A stretch of 64,000 bases of DNA from OMG group bacterium (GCA_012267385.1 JAAXGW010000007.1:210763-274762), one strand, 5' to 3'; positions 39,043 to 49,249 are shown, numbered from the stretch's first letter. The notes: generated by a model from the sequence alone, not told the origin. Translations and numbers: made by a program.

Positions 39043-41781
39043 TTACCAGGAAAAATCTTTTACGATGTCGAGGAAGATGACACGGCGACGAAAGTCAACG
39101 TGTGCAGAGTCAACACCTCGATAGCTATCGAAGAAGGGGAAGTCTGCATCAAAAATGTTTTGTATTCCAGCAGTAAAGTGCCAACCTGAGCGAGTAGGCG
39201 CGTACGAGCCTTGTATATCGACGGTCCTATACCCGTCCACGTCAATCCGCGCGACTCCAGGATTTGTGTTTTTGTAGTCACTCTCGAAGTTCAAAGTCAC
39301 GTTTCCGTTCCAAGCACCTCGTGTCCAGTCGATGAATGCACTTCCTTTCAGTTCAACAGGACCTTGATCTGTCCCTTGTTGTTCTATGGGATCAATACCC
39401 GGACCCGGGATGGTTTTCAACTGCCACGTGTGGGTTCCAAGAAACCCTGTCATGAACTCACCAAAGCCCGTCTCGAAAGTGTATCTCACATCAAAGTCGA
39501 CGGCTTCGCTGGTCTTCGCGGAAAAGTTTGCCCACTGCATAGATACAAACATCAATATGCCATTTTCATCGCGCCTCACTTGCTTAGGGAATTGTTCCCA
39601 ATTTTCGAATGCATATGTAGGCGGCCATCCCAAAACTCCACTCAATGTCCCCAGTATGTCTTCGAATTCAGTATGGACCCATGAAGCAGATACACTCAAG
39701 CCGGGAAGGTCTTCTGGAGAGTACTCGAATCCCAAAGTCGTGGTGATGGATGTTTGTGGTTGAAGGTCGGGGTTCCCACCAAGAACCGTGACGGGATACA
39801 CCGATGCAAACTGACCGCCATTCTCAACTGGGTTCAAAGGATCGAGAAATCGGAAGAAAGTAAATTCGCGTTTTGGCGCAAACAATTCGGGTAACGTTGC
39901 TGCCAGAAACGCCTGTCCCCACGTACCGCGAAGCTTTAGATTCTCTGTTGGATAGTAGACCACACCTAGTTTTGTCACGAAGTCATCGAAGTTTCGACTG
40001 CTTGCAGGATCCAAAATCCCTTCGAAGGGTCCTTCGATCTGATATTTGTCATAGCGGCCAGCAACATAGAAAGTCAACTCATGGATCTCTGCGCGTGCGT
40101 TGGCCCCCCGGATCATCGGAATGGAAAGCTCATAAAACAGAGCTGTGTTCGTCGACTCAGGAACTATTTCTGGTGCTCCTGGGACTCGGAAAGTAAACGG
40201 ATTCAATAGGAAAGAGTCAAAATCTAGCGTATCAGTCCGAGTCTCAAAGCCTAAAGCCATTTCGACCGCTCCACCTCCAATCTCAAAAATCGAACCTGAC
40301 GCGGTCACGCCCCAAACATTCTGCCTACCTTCTCGTGCACCCCGCGTGGCGTATTGCGAAAACTCGGCGAGAGACTCGCGTTGAACAGTGCCATCACCAA
40401 AAGGATTAATTGCTTCTGCTGGGTCGCTGCTAGCTAGCGCGGCTTGAAACGCGGCACCTCTGTAGTTGAAAGAACCAGGGTAGCCGCCGTAGGGATTGTC
40501 CTTGCCGGAATTGAATGAAAACACAGCTGACCAATCTCTGAATGTTGACTCCCAGGTTATCGAGGCACTGAGATTCACGCGGTCCAGATCAGTTGTGCGC
40601 GCAAAGCCCGCAAGCTTTCCGTCGGCAATTTCACGCTCAAAAGTGTATGCGATGTAAACTTCCTCGCCAAATGGGTTGTAGTAGTTGCTGGCCGGCACAG
40701 GGCCACTGAATGAAGCACCGACAGCCTCTTGAATGGACTCTTGGCGCGCGTAGGTTCCAGACAGGCTTAGTGTCAGATTCTCCCCAAATTCCTGTACGAA
40801 ACTAACATATGCCGATATATGCTCCGATGCAGGTATCGCTTCGCCTGGTGCGTTTGCTGAAAGCCCTTTTGGTAAAAGGTTGAAATTTCCGCTCTGCGTG
40901 GCAACCTCCTCATTAGAAACCCAAATCACATCTTCTGGACTGAAGTTGGTACCGTCACCAAGGGGTAGAATGCCATAGGTTGTATTTGGAGGCGCGTTTG
41001 ACGGCAAACCAAACCTGAGTAATACGCCTGGCTGGCCAAAGGTGTTGGGATAGAGTCTACCGCCTTGTTCGCGATAATCCCCATCCGTGTCTAGCCCCGC
41101 ATCGCGTGCAAACACTGGTTCATCTTCACGATAGGTCAAGGACGCCGTCAGGTTCCCATCATACCAAGAATATCCGAGAGACTGTTCAAAGACAGTGCGG
41201 TGCCCCCCAGAACTGCTATTTTCGTAGCGCAAAGAAGCATCTGCCCCTCGATAGTTCTCCTTCATGATGAAATTTACCACGCCTCCCACCGCGTCAGAGC
41301 CGTACACCGAGCTCGCACCGTCAGTCATCACTTCCACTCGCTCGATCGCGCTGAATGGAAGAGTGGAAACGTCTGTAAACGTGCCAGTCTCCGAGGGCGA
41401 AGCCGCTAAGCGTTTACCGTTAACTAAAACCAGCGTCGAACCTTCTCCGAGCCCACGCAGATTGAGCGTGACCGAGCCGATCTGAAACCGAGGGGAACGG
41501 TTGTCGAGACTACCCCCATTGGTGATCGTGGAAAAATTTTGCGGCAGGAAACGAACTATATCCTCTATATTCGTGAGGCCTCGGGCGTCGATCTCATCGC
41601 GTGTAATTTCAAATACTGGTGAAGCTCCGAATCCGGTAGGTAATCGACTACCAGTAACAATTACTTCCTCCATATCCTCTTCGTCAGTTTCGTCGTCGTC
41701 CGCGTCCTGTGCGAAGGAAACCATAGGTGCAATGCAAAGGCAAAAAAACACCGCTAGCCAGCGGTTTTGAGTCGTAAACAT
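39043..41781 (-). CDS. TonB-dependent outer membrane receptor
   Basis: This 912-aa protein is a TonB-dependent receptor for energy-driven uptake of a large substrate across the outer membrane. It has a signal peptide (about 1-25, ending SFAQD), an acidic linker, then the TonB box EEVIVTGSRLP and a plug domain. The plug includes IERVEVMTDGASSVYGSDAVGGVVNFI. A 22-stranded barrel follows, ending with DIVKDFSW, whose terminal aromatic residue is needed for barrel assembly. The ATG at 41781 has AAGGAG 7 bases upstream and is preferred over 41799. No linked genes hint at the substrate; siderophore, vitamin B12 and glycan are all possible. Confidence 0.92.
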   Translation of the reverse strand: MFTTQNRWLAVFFCLCIAPMVSFAQDADDDETDEEDMEEVIVTGSRLPTGFGASPVFEITRDEIDARGLTNIEDIVRFLPQNFSTITNGGSLDNRSPRFQIGSVTLNLRGLGEGSTLVLVNGKRLAASPSETGTFTDVSTLPFSAIERVEVMTDGASSVYGSDAVGGVVNFIMKENYRGADASLRYENSSSGGHRTVFEQSLGYSWYDGNLTASLTYREDEPVFARDAGLDTDGDYREQGGRLYPNTFGQPGVLLRFGLPSNAPPNTTYGILPLGDGTNFSPEDVIWVSNEEVATQSGNFNLLPKGLSANAPGEAIPASEHISAYVSFVQEFGENLTLSLSGTYARQESIQEAVGASFSGPVPASNYYNPFGEEVYIAYTFEREIADGKLAGFARTTDLDRVNLSASITWESTFRDWSAVFSFNSGKDNPYGGYPGSFNYRGAAFQAALASSDPAEAINPFGDGTVQRESLAEFSQYATRGAREGRQNVWGVTASGSIFEIGGGAVEMALGFETRTDTLDFDSFLLNPFTFRVPGAPEIVPESTNTALFYELSIPMIRGANARAEIHELTFYVAGRYDKYQIEGPFEGILDPASSRNFDDFVTKLGVVYYPTENLKLRGTWGQAFLAATLPELFAPKREFTFFRFLDPLNPVENGGQFASVYPVTVLGGNPDLQPQTSITTTLGFEYSPEDLPGLSVSASWVHTEFEDILGTLSGVLGWPPTYAFENWEQFPKQVRRDENGILMFVSMQWANFSAKTSEAVDFDVRYTFETGFGEFMTGFLGTHTWQLKTIPGPGIDPIEQQGTDQGPVELKGSAFIDWTRGAWNGNVTLNFESDYKNTNPGVARIDVDGYRTVDIQGSYAPTRSGWHFTAGIQNIFDADFPFFDSYRGVDSAHVDFRRRVIFLDIVKDFSW

Positions 41782-42089
41782 CCTTTTTCTCCTTACCAAT
41801 TTCGGTGTATAGAATCACTTGGAATCAAGAAGACGATCGATCTCACTTCTTATTCCTATCAAATTACGTTTTTTTGATTATAACAAAATCCACAGAGAAC
41901 CGAAGTCTCGTTGATGGTACTACTTGCCACACGTCTTTAACTTCGGCGTACGCGAACAAGAGCGCTCAATCCTCTACGATCTAATTAGAGCTTTGCCGAT
42001 GAATTAGATGGCTTCCTCAGAGCTCTAGAGAGATAGTCCAACAATGTTGTGAAATAGATGTTCCACGTGGAACATCTAGGGTAGATTCG
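41782..42089. other. Intergenic region with parS site 2
   Basis: This 308-bp region separates the divergently placed 5' end of the TonB receptor and the 3' end of trkH. It carries parS site 2 (42059-42074) and the receptor promoter. I see no gene in it. Confidence 0.6.
42059..42074. other. parS centromere site 2
   Basis: A second perfect copy of the 16-bp palindrome TGTTCCACGTGGAACA lies 16 bases downstream of the trkH stop, between genes. Confidence 0.92.
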
Positions 42090-43559
42090 TCAGCGACGCC
42101 AGTACCTTGGCGCAAATAGGACGAGCAAAGTGAAGATCTCCAAGCGCCCCAAAATCATTGCAAAAATGAGGATACACTTATCCAGATCTGCTAACGAATG
42201 ATAGTTCGTCGCCACGGCACCTAGTCCCGGTCCAAGGTTGTTTAAGCAGGCCGCTACCGCAGAAAAAGCGGTAATCAAATCGAGAGACGACACAAACATT
42301 AGTGCTCCAAGCAAAACTGCAAAACACAATACGTAAACGGACACAAAACCAACTGTGGATTCCAACATTCGGTCGCTGATGTTCTTCCCATTCATGCGAG
42401 CTTGAAAAATCGCTCCTGGCTGGAGAAGTTGTTGAATTTCCCGCACCCCTTGTTTGAACAATATCACGATGCGAAACACCTTGAACCCCCCACCAGTGGA
42501 TCCTGCACAGGCACCAATAAAGCTAACATATAACAAGACAACCGGTGCCATACTTGTCCAAGCATTTAAATCCGTGGTGGTAAATCCTGCTGTAGTTAGA
42601 AACGAGACGGAATGAAAAATGCCTTCACGGAACAGATTTCCGTGATAGTCACTGTCCAAGGCGAGCTTTATACAAATGAGCGTACACGTGAAAATCAGGG
42701 CTACAAAATAAAACCTGATTTGTGCATCGCGGGTGTACGTACGAAAAAAGTGAGAAATACGACCGGTGTGTCTTCCCGGTCGATGAATCGCCGCGTAATG
42801 AAGCATGAAGTTGCAACCAGCGATCACGATAAATACGATCATAACGCACTCTATTGCCGTGCTGTCGAAATGTCCGATACTCGAGTCGTGGGTAGAAAAT
42901 CCACCGATTGCTACTGTTGAAAACGAATGCGCAATTGCATCAAAAGGTGTCATCCCAGCAAGCCACAGGCTTGCGGCACAAAGCACTGTCATGCCGACGT
43001 AGATCTTCCAGAGAGTTTCTGCGGTCTCTCGTACTCTGAGAGGCACGGACAATTTGTTTTGATCACTAGAAAGTTCGGCTCGGATTAGTTGTGCTCCACC
43101 GATTCCCAACATTGGTAGGATAGCGACCACTAACACGATAATCCCCATCCCGCCGAACCAACACACAATCTGTCGGTACATGAGTACAGATTTGGGCATT
43201 TCGTCCAATCCCACCAATACGGTAGCCCCTGTCGTTGTTACCATAGATACCGCCTCGAACAGCGCGTCTGGTACAGAGGTTGCGACGTTTGGTATTAAGA
43301 GCAAAGGTAAAGATGCTAAAGCTGATATGGCAAAATACACGAGCGTAACGATGAGAAATGCATCGCGGGCGCGTAACGCCCGCCGTTCCCGGACCGCAAA
43401 AAGTCCAAGACCCAGACACACCGCGATACCCGTACACAACGTAAATTGGAATACAGTGGGCTCACCATAAATTAAAGCGACGCCTAGAGGTACGACAAAA
43501 ACGGGGCTGAACAGGAGTATGGCTGTTCCTAGAACGCCAACGATTACTCGGAAACGCAT
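42090..43559 (-). CDS. trkH: Trk system potassium uptake protein TrkH
   Basis: TrkH, 489 aa, is the ion-conducting subunit of the Trk K+ uptake system. It is a multi-pass membrane protein with four pore-loop repeats, including VSMVTTTGATVL, SFSTVAIGGFSTHD and SFLTTAGFTTTD. FIGACAGSTGGGFKVFRIVIL is diagnostic. It follows trkA by 4 bases and ends the def-fmt-rsmB-trkA-trkH cluster. Confidence 0.96.
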   Translation of the reverse strand: MRFRVIVGVLGTAILLFSPVFVVPLGVALIYGEPTVFQFTLCTGIAVCLGLGLFAVRERRALRARDAFLIVTLVYFAISALASLPLLLIPNVATSVPDALFEAVSMVTTTGATVLVGLDEMPKSVLMYRQIVCWFGGMGIIVLVVAILPMLGIGGAQLIRAELSSDQNKLSVPLRVRETAETLWKIYVGMTVLCAASLWLAGMTPFDAIAHSFSTVAIGGFSTHDSSIGHFDSTAIECVMIVFIVIAGCNFMLHYAAIHRPGRHTGRISHFFRTYTRDAQIRFYFVALIFTCTLICIKLALDSDYHGNLFREGIFHSVSFLTTAGFTTTDLNAWTSMAPVVLLYVSFIGACAGSTGGGFKVFRIVILFKQGVREIQQLLQPGAIFQARMNGKNISDRMLESTVGFVSVYVLCFAVLLGALMFVSSLDLITAFSAVAACLNNLGPGLGAVATNYHSLADLDKCILIFAMILGRLEIFTLLVLFAPRYWRR

Positions 43560-43563
43560 ACTG

Positions 43564-44931
43564 CTAGTTAAATGAGAACGCGCTAAGTTGAAATAGCCTG
43601 AGTACTTTTTGAATCATGGCGGCTTCAGCGACATATATGATGGCTAGATCTTCTTCTTGGAACACGGTGTTGTCGTCAATTTCGATCACTCGAGCGTCCC
43701 GCACTATTGCTAGAATCGAAGCGTTCTGAGGAAGGCTAACTTTATTTACTTTTTTACCAGTTACTCGATTTTCACCGGCACCTCCTCGTACCACAGTTTC
43801 AAAGACCTCACAGGTGCCCACACGCAGTCGATGCGCGGTACGAATATTGTTTTCGTGAACAAGGGAAAGCACTGAGCTCGACGTGGCTCGTTGCGGCGAT
43901 AGCGCAACGTCGATATTAGTCTCGTTTAATAGTCGTACGTAGGGATCTTGAGTTAGCAATGCAATGGTTTGCCGAGCACCTTCTTGCTTAGCAAGAAGAC
44001 AAGACATGACATTTATTTCGTCGTCGTTCGTTACCGCGACAAATAGATCCGTATCTGCAATTTCACATTCTCGCTGTTTGATTGCGTCGGTGGCATCTCC
44101 AGGATAGACGATTCCGTCACGTAATTGATCAGCCGCGAAATGTGCGTGTTCGGGGTCTGGTTCAATAATACGAACTGAATGATTGGTTTGTAGAACCTTG
44201 GCTAGTGAAGTACCAATGCGACCTGCTCCCGCGATGAGCACTTTGCGTTCCGGTTTAACTGAACCTAGACATTCATTCAGAATTGCCGATACTTCTTCGG
44301 TAGGCGCGCAAAAATATATTTCGTCTTTGCGTTGTATTTCGCTCCCGCGATCAAGTGGAACGAACTTTCGAAAGGCCGCGACAAAGCGCGCTCTACTAGT
44401 TGGATTCCAATTGAGCATGGCATCGACGGTCATACCGCATGGAAGCATGTTTTGAATCGCTCGAAAACCCACAAACGCTACTCGATTGTCAGCAAGAGAA
44501 GCGACTTCAAAGGTGCGCGGATAATGAAGGAGCCGTTCAATTTGCACGCGAACCTCATTTTCGGGATTGATCACGACCAGATTGTCGAGATATCTAGACT
44601 TATAACGTTCAATCCTAGCATATTCTTGTGATCTCAATCGAATAATCACTTTGGGAGTCTCGTAAACAGAACGTGCCACTTGCGAAGCCACAATATTGAT
44701 TTCATCTCGCCCAGTGACGGCAACAACTATGTCGGCCTCATCGACATTAGCTTGTTCTAGAACATGAGGTTCTGCAGCGTTCCCAAAGACAGTTCGCACT
44801 CCATCGAGCTTTTGTAGTCGATCAAGTTGTGTGACATTCTCATCGACTACTGTGATACGGTGCAAGTGGTCATTGAGTGTGTCTGCGAGTGTGCCGCCAA
44901 CAGCTCCGGCGCCGAGGATTACTATGTTCAT
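43564..44931 (-). CDS. trkA: Trk system potassium transporter regulatory subunit TrkA
   Basis: TrkA, 455 aa, is the cytosolic NAD(H)-binding subunit that gates TrkH. There are two tandem RCK_N plus RCK_C units. The nucleotide-binding motifs are ILGAGAVGGTLADTL (residue 5 on) and IAGAGRIGTSLAKVL (about 233). It overlaps the rsmB end by 4 bases. Confidence 0.96.
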   Translation of the reverse strand: MNIVILGAGAVGGTLADTLNDHLHRITVVDENVTQLDRLQKLDGVRTVFGNAAEPHVLEQANVDEADIVVAVTGRDEINIVASQVARSVYETPKVIIRLRSQEYARIERYKSRYLDNLVVINPENEVRVQIERLLHYPRTFEVASLADNRVAFVGFRAIQNMLPCGMTVDAMLNWNPTSRARFVAAFRKFVPLDRGSEIQRKDEIYFCAPTEEVSAILNECLGSVKPERKVLIAGAGRIGTSLAKVLQTNHSVRIIEPDPEHAHFAADQLRDGIVYPGDATDAIKQRECEIADTDLFVAVTNDDEINVMSCLLAKQEGARQTIALLTQDPYVRLLNETNIDVALSPQRATSSSVLSLVHENNIRTAHRLRVGTCEVFETVVRGGAGENRVTGKKVNKVSLPQNASILAIVRDARVIEIDDNTVFQEEDLAIIYVAEAAMIQKVLRLFQLSAFSFN

Positions 44932-46220
44932 GCGTTACTGTATTGTTTTCTTACTCGAGCAAAGAAAAATCCATCGTGCGCTTGCTCTTTAGGGAGGGTT
45001 TGCCATCCATGTGGTGTGGGACGTCCAATGGGTAGTTCAAACGGTTCGATAGCGATATCCTGACGTTCCGCAAGGAATTTAGCAACAACACTGTCGTTTT
45101 CTTCAAAAAAAATCGAGCAAGTGCAGTACACCAAGATTCCATTGGGTGCTAAGACGTTCCACAGATTGTTAAGTAGCTTGAGTTGCAATTCTGCGGCTTG
45201 AGAAACATCGGCTTCGTTTCGGGTAACTTTAATATCTGGATGTCTGCTGAGCGTACCTGAACCCGAACAGGGAGCGTCCAGAAGAATGCGATCATAGTGA
45301 GTGCCGTCCCACCAAGAAGTCGTCGTTAAGTCCCCTTGTTTGAGCTGAAGATTCTGCTTATTTCCAGTATCCGTCAGGATGTTCCACGTGGAACATTGCG
45401 GTTTAATATCATAGGCGTCCACGGGGTTGTTAGGAAATACATCAGCAATTTGTCGAGACTTTACGCCGGGCGCGGCACATGCATCCAGTATGCGATGTTC
45501 AGGTTGTGGTTCCAATAAAGATACGGGTAACTGTGAGGCAAGGTCTTGGACGCAGAAATAACTGTTCTCGTATCCTGGTAACTTGCTCCTCGACATGGGT
45601 TTGGTGAGCGTTATCGCGTTATCCAATGCTGTTTGCTCGAATGAAATTTTAGATTTCTGCAAGAGATCGCAGTAAACTGAGCAGCTAATTTCGCTCACAT
45701 TGATTCGAAGAGTCATCGGTGCTCTCGCGGTACTCGTTTGAAAAATTTCATCGGATTCGCTCGGATAGTCGGATCTGATTCGATCAATCATCCACTGTGG
45801 CAGTTCATAACTAGCTTCCTCCAAGCTTGGTTCAATTGCCGCATCGTATCGACGCAGAATCGCATTGATGAGACTGCCAGCAGAAGTCTTCCCGATCTTT
45901 TTGGCCGCTGTGACAACGTGCGCTACCGCCAACGGAGCTGGTAGAGTGGAGTACTGCAGCTGGCACGCTCCGAGCAAGAGCAAACACTTTACTTCGATGT
46001 CTAGTTGATCAAGCGGTCGATGGGATATATCGGATAATCGTTGATGTAAAGAGTAATAGTGTCGCATGGTTGTGTAGCACAAAAACGTGAGCAATGCGAT
46101 GTCCTTGGATTCGTGGTGTTCGTACAACGCATCTTCCAAAGGTTGCCCCTGTAATACCCTAGTGAGGATTTTCGCGGCTAGAAAATTTGGGCTATGTCGC
46201 CTAGTCGAATTGGATGCCAT
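44928..46220 (-). CDS. rsmB: 16S rRNA (cytosine967-C5)-methyltransferase
   Basis: RsmB (Sun), 430 aa from ATG 46220, methylates C967 of 16S rRNA. An N-terminal NusB-like domain (to about residue 140) precedes the methyltransferase domain with LDACAAPGVKSRQIAD and LLDAPCSGSGTLSRHPDIK. The catalytic Cys lies in DAPCSGSG. A GTG at 46262 with a strong Shine-Dalgarno is an alternative start that would overlap fmt by about 60 bases. parS site 3 lies inside the coding sequence, encoding the CSTWN stretch. Confidence 0.94.
   Translation of the reverse strand: MASNSTRRHSPNFLAAKILTRVLQGQPLEDALYEHHESKDIALLTFLCYTTMRHYYSLHQRLSDISHRPLDQLDIEVKCLLLLGACQLQYSTLPAPLAVAHVVTAAKKIGKTSAGSLINAILRRYDAAIEPSLEEASYELPQWMIDRIRSDYPSESDEIFQTSTARAPMTLRINVSEISCSVYCDLLQKSKISFEQTALDNAITLTKPMSRSKLPGYENSYFCVQDLASQLPVSLLEPQPEHRILDACAAPGVKSRQIADVFPNNPVDAYDIKPQCSTWNILTDTGNKQNLQLKQGDLTTTSWWDGTHYDRILLDAPCSGSGTLSRHPDIKVTRNEADVSQAAELQLKLLNNLWNVLAPNGILVYCTCSIFFEENDSVVAKFLAERQDIAIEPFELPIGRPTPHGWQTLPKEQAHDGFFFARVRKQYSNA
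45380..45395. other. parS centromere site 3 (inside rsmB)
   Basis: A third perfect copy of TGTTCCACGTGGAACA lies within the rsmB reading frame and encodes C-S-T-W-N in the methyltransferase domain, so the centromere sequence and the protein constrain each other. Confidence 0.92.
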
Positions 46221-47124
46221 CTTCAAATAACCGACCAAATCCGTTGATTGCCGAAGCGACACTCAGTGGAGCTCCTTTTCCACGATTTAACTGCACTGTG
46301 CGAAGCAGTAAGCCATCTCGACTACAACCGATCGTCAACGATTTCTCCGAACGATACAGTCGTCCTGGAAGAAACTCACCGTCGCGCACTTCTGCTTCCA
46401 AAATGCGAAGACGCAACGTTTCTCGCGAGGTAAAAGCTGCATTTCGACCAACGAAAGCGCGAACTTTTCGCTCATTGACTGTCGCTGTTTGTCCCCAATC
46501 GATACGTGCGTCATTGGAAGATAACTGGGGCGCGTAAGTAACTCCGGTTTTTGCCTGTGGTCTTGGTCTTGGTTTGTCATCCTTGCTGAAATCATTCAAA
46601 ACAGTCAAAAGCGCATTACCGCTTGTTTGTGCGAGTATGCTTGATAGAGACAAGGAGGTTTCTGTTCCATCCAGTGAGTGACTCTGTTGCAAATAAACTG
46701 GTCCGGCGTCGAGTTTAGAATCGATTTGCATGATACTGACACCCGTGGTCTTGTCACCATGCAGTATCGCGTGTTCTATAGGAGACGCGCCACGCCATCG
46801 TGGAAGCATTGATGTGTGTACATTTATACACCCATAAAGTGGGGCATCGAGAACTGAACGTGGGAGAATTTGGCCGTATGCCGCGACGACAAGTAACTCT
46901 AAATCCCGTAGCGATTTCACGCACTCTTCGATGTTGTTTGGAGTAGCGATAGGGATATTCTCTTGCTGCGCTAGTGAATACACCGGGGTGTGTTGAATCG
47001 TTTGACCCCGGCCTTTTGGTTTCGAAGGTTGAGTAATGACCAGTTGAGGTCTGAGGCCTGCATCAAGGATAATTTGGAGAATATCTGCTGCGAACCTTGG
47101 ACTCCCAGCAAAGCCGAATTGCAT
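46201..47124 (-). CDS. fmt: Methionyl-tRNA formyltransferase
   Basis: Fmt, 307 aa, formylates initiator Met-tRNA. The N-terminus FAGSPRFAADILQ and the conserved SMLPRWRGASPIEHAILHGD plus GVSIMQID segment are present. The C-terminal domain reads RGKGAPLSVASAINGFGRLFEDG. It follows def by 16 bases and overlaps rsmB by 20. Confidence 0.96.
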   Translation of the reverse strand: MQFGFAGSPRFAADILQIILDAGLRPQLVITQPSKPKGRGQTIQHTPVYSLAQQENIPIATPNNIEECVKSLRDLELLVVAAYGQILPRSVLDAPLYGCINVHTSMLPRWRGASPIEHAILHGDKTTGVSIMQIDSKLDAGPVYLQQSHSLDGTETSLSLSSILAQTSGNALLTVLNDFSKDDKPRPRPQAKTGVTYAPQLSSNDARIDWGQTATVNERKVRAFVGRNAAFTSRETLRLRILEAEVRDGEFLPGRLYRSEKSLTIGCSRDGLLLRTVQLNRGKGAPLSVASAINGFGRLFEDGIQFD

Positions 47125-47140
47125 GGTGATTTGCGCGCCG

Positions 47141-47677
47141 TCAAGACCTCGCTTTGCGGAGCTTCTGTCGTATTCGAATTTGTTTCAGACGGGATAAGTA
47201 ATCGACGAATAATTTACCGTTTAGGTGATCAATCTCATGTTGAATACAACTGGCTTCCAAACCTGTTGTCTCTTTCTCAAACTGATTACCGTATACGTCG
47301 TATGCAGAAACTTTTACATGGGACGGACGTTCGACTTCGTCGTAGAAATTTGGTACAGAAAGACATCCTTCTTCCAGAACTTGGGAACCACTTGTGGAAT
47401 TCAAGACCGGATTGACAAATACTTGAGGATCTTTCCAATCTCCACTTAGATCAATAACCAAAATACGAAGTTGGACGTTTACCTGTGTAGCAGCTAGACC
47501 GATACCGCCTTCTTCGTACATAGTGTGAAGAAGATTTAACGCTAATTGTCGAAGTTCAGTATCGAATTTTTCAACCGGTTGTGCCACCTTACGTAGATTG
47601 GGGTGTGGATGGACTAAGATTGGGAGGACTTTCGAATTTAATCTATCTGAATCCGAAATTTCCATAGGAGCTATCAC
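47141..47677 (-). CDS. def: Peptide deformylase
   Basis: Def, 178 aa, removes the formyl group from nascent proteins. All three metal/catalytic motifs are intact: GIGLAATQV, EEGCLSVP and QHEIDHLNG. The start is GTG at 47677 or ATG at 47665; neither has a clear Shine-Dalgarno. The first 18 residues are less conserved than the rest. It heads the def-fmt-rsmB-trkA-trkH cluster. Confidence 0.96.
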   Translation of the reverse strand: MIAPMEISDSDRLNSKVLPILVHPHPNLRKVAQPVEKFDTELRQLALNLLHTMYEEGGIGLAATQVNVQLRILVIDLSGDWKDPQVFVNPVLNSTSGSQVLEEGCLSVPNFYDEVERPSHVKVSAYDVYGNQFEKETTGLEASCIQHEIDHLNGKLFVDYLSRLKQIRIRQKLRKARS

Positions 47678-47816
47678 AAAGAATAATTGAGGATTGGACT
47701 GTTTGAGACCAATATTTTAGTTTTGGGTATTTCTTGTCGATTCGTTTGGGTGGAGTACAAGCACTCGAAGCTGTATTCCCAAAATGGTCGTAGTAGAACG
47801 TTAAAAGAATGAACAC

Positions 47817-48368
47817 ATGAGATCTTCACTGTCCATCGCTAATGGTTTAACCTTCGCGCGCCTGATCATTTCACCCATCAACGTATGGTGTATCCTTGAG
47901 GGAAAGTTTGTGCTTAGTAGTGCAATTTTTATCATCGCAGTCGCCTCAGACGTGTTCGATGGAATTTTTGCTCGTCGTGAAGCGAATCCCAGCAGAATCG
48001 GAGGGATACTTGACCATAGCGCTGATTGTTTCTTTGTGTCGAGCGCACTGCTCGCGTTAGCGATTCATGGTAGCGTTCCTTTCCTTTTTCCGATATTGGT
48101 AGTGTTTGCGTTTATTCAATATGTGCTTGACTCTCGAGTATTTCAACGAGAACAGCTAGTACCGAGTAAATTAGGGCGTTGGAATGGAATCGGTTACTTC
48201 GTTATAGTGGGAATAGTTGTAGGTGAGAACGCGTTAAATTTTGACTGGATATCGAACCTTTGGATTAGACAGACGTTTTCATGGGTGTTAGTAGTTTCAA
48301 CCATTCTCTCAATCGGTGAGCGGTTATTCCTGTTGAGGAGAGGAAACGTTCGCGAGCATCGAAGTTAG
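47817..48368 (+). CDS. CDP-alcohol phosphatidyltransferase family protein
   Basis: This 183-aa membrane protein belongs to the CDP-alcohol phosphatidyltransferase family, which makes phospholipids from CDP-diacylglycerol. The catalytic motif DVFDGIFARREANPSRIGG, continued by ILDHSAD, fits DGx2ARx8Gx3Dx3D. There are about five hydrophobic helices. It could be PgsA-like, but the alcohol substrate cannot be told from the sequence. It diverges from def. Confidence 0.85.
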   Translation: MRSSLSIANGLTFARLIISPINVWCILEGKFVLSSAIFIIAVASDVFDGIFARREANPSRIGGILDHSADCFFVSSALLALAIHGSVPFLFPILVVFAFIQYVLDSRVFQREQLVPSKLGRWNGIGYFVIVGIVVGENALNFDWISNLWIRQTFSWVLVVSTILSIGERLFLLRRGNVREHRS

Positions 48369-48433
48369 TTTAAGATCTGAACCCTAAAGCAAAAGCGCCG
48401 GAGAAGTACACGGTGTTCCAATAGGTGCAGACA

Positions 48434-49249
48434 CTAAGGGTCGCCAATGAGTGCTAGGGTAAGGAGACTACCTGGATCACTCAAGGATTCAATCACGTCG
48501 AAATGATGCCGATTCGGTTCGACAACGACCTGAATATTCGCTACGTGATTCTGCCAGGCGTCTCGGAGTGTATTTGCTTGCCTTAAAAACTCTGGCCTCT
48601 CTTCTGAGCCTACCCAGCAAATTACATCTGCAGTAACAATTGGCTTTTGTAACGCAGGGCTCTCCGCGGCGGCTTCATTGAGACTGAGTTGGAGTTGATC
48701 GTTCATTTGTGTATGAATGAGATTTCTAAGGTCATGTACTCCACTGATGGATAGGACTCGGGCAATACGCGCTGTCGCTTTGTTCGCCAACGGCGACGAT
48801 TCACAAACCATTCGAGTGACGAGATGACCACCCGCGGAATGTCCTGAGAGTACGATTGGACCATCTACTCGTTTACTAGAACTTTCAATAGCTTGAGCGA
48901 TCATTTGAGTAATTTCCGAAATTTTGGCTTCTGGTGCCAGAACATAACTTGGGATCGCAACCGTCCATCCGCTCTCACATGAGCCACTCGCCAAGTGCGA
49001 CCAGTACGATTTGTCAAAATCGAGCCAATATCCACCGTGAACGAAGACAATCAGTCCTCTCGGTTCGGTTGAAGGCCAAAAGAGATCGAATTTTTGCCTA
49101 GGATGTTCTCCGTAGGGTATGTTAAGCTCTAAATATTGTTGTGTCTCAATGAATGCGGTAGCATTTCGCCGCCAACGATCCGGGTAAGTAGCTCCATCTG
49201 TTATATAAGCCGCGTTGGAAAAAGCATCGTCCCAATCAATCTTGCTCAC
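48434..49249 (-). CDS. Alpha/beta hydrolase, probable kynurenine formamidase
   Basis: This 271-aa protein is an alpha/beta hydrolase with HGGYW (oxyanion-hole region, about residue 71) and the nucleophile elbow GHSAGGHLV. This resembles the animal AFMID-type arylformamidase rather than the metal-dependent bacterial KynB. It lies next to kynA and kynU, divergent from them, which supports the role of hydrolysing N-formylkynurenine to kynurenine. The start is GTG at 49249. The activity is inferred from context and motif. Confidence 0.8.
   Translation of the reverse strand: MSKIDWDDAFSNAAYITDGATYPDRWRRNATAFIETQQYLELNIPYGEHPRQKFDLFWPSTEPRGLIVFVHGGYWLDFDKSYWSHLASGSCESGWTVAIPSYVLAPEAKISEITQMIAQAIESSSKRVDGPIVLSGHSAGGHLVTRMVCESSPLANKATARIARVLSISGVHDLRNLIHTQMNDQLQLSLNEAAAESPALQKPIVTADVICWVGSEERPEFLRQANTLRDAWQNHVANIQVVVEPNRHHFDVIESLSDPGSLLTLALIGDP

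Noticed and set aside
39211..39684. Plus-strand frame of 157 codons inside the TonB receptor
   Set aside because: It is a shadow of the receptor gene with no supporting features.
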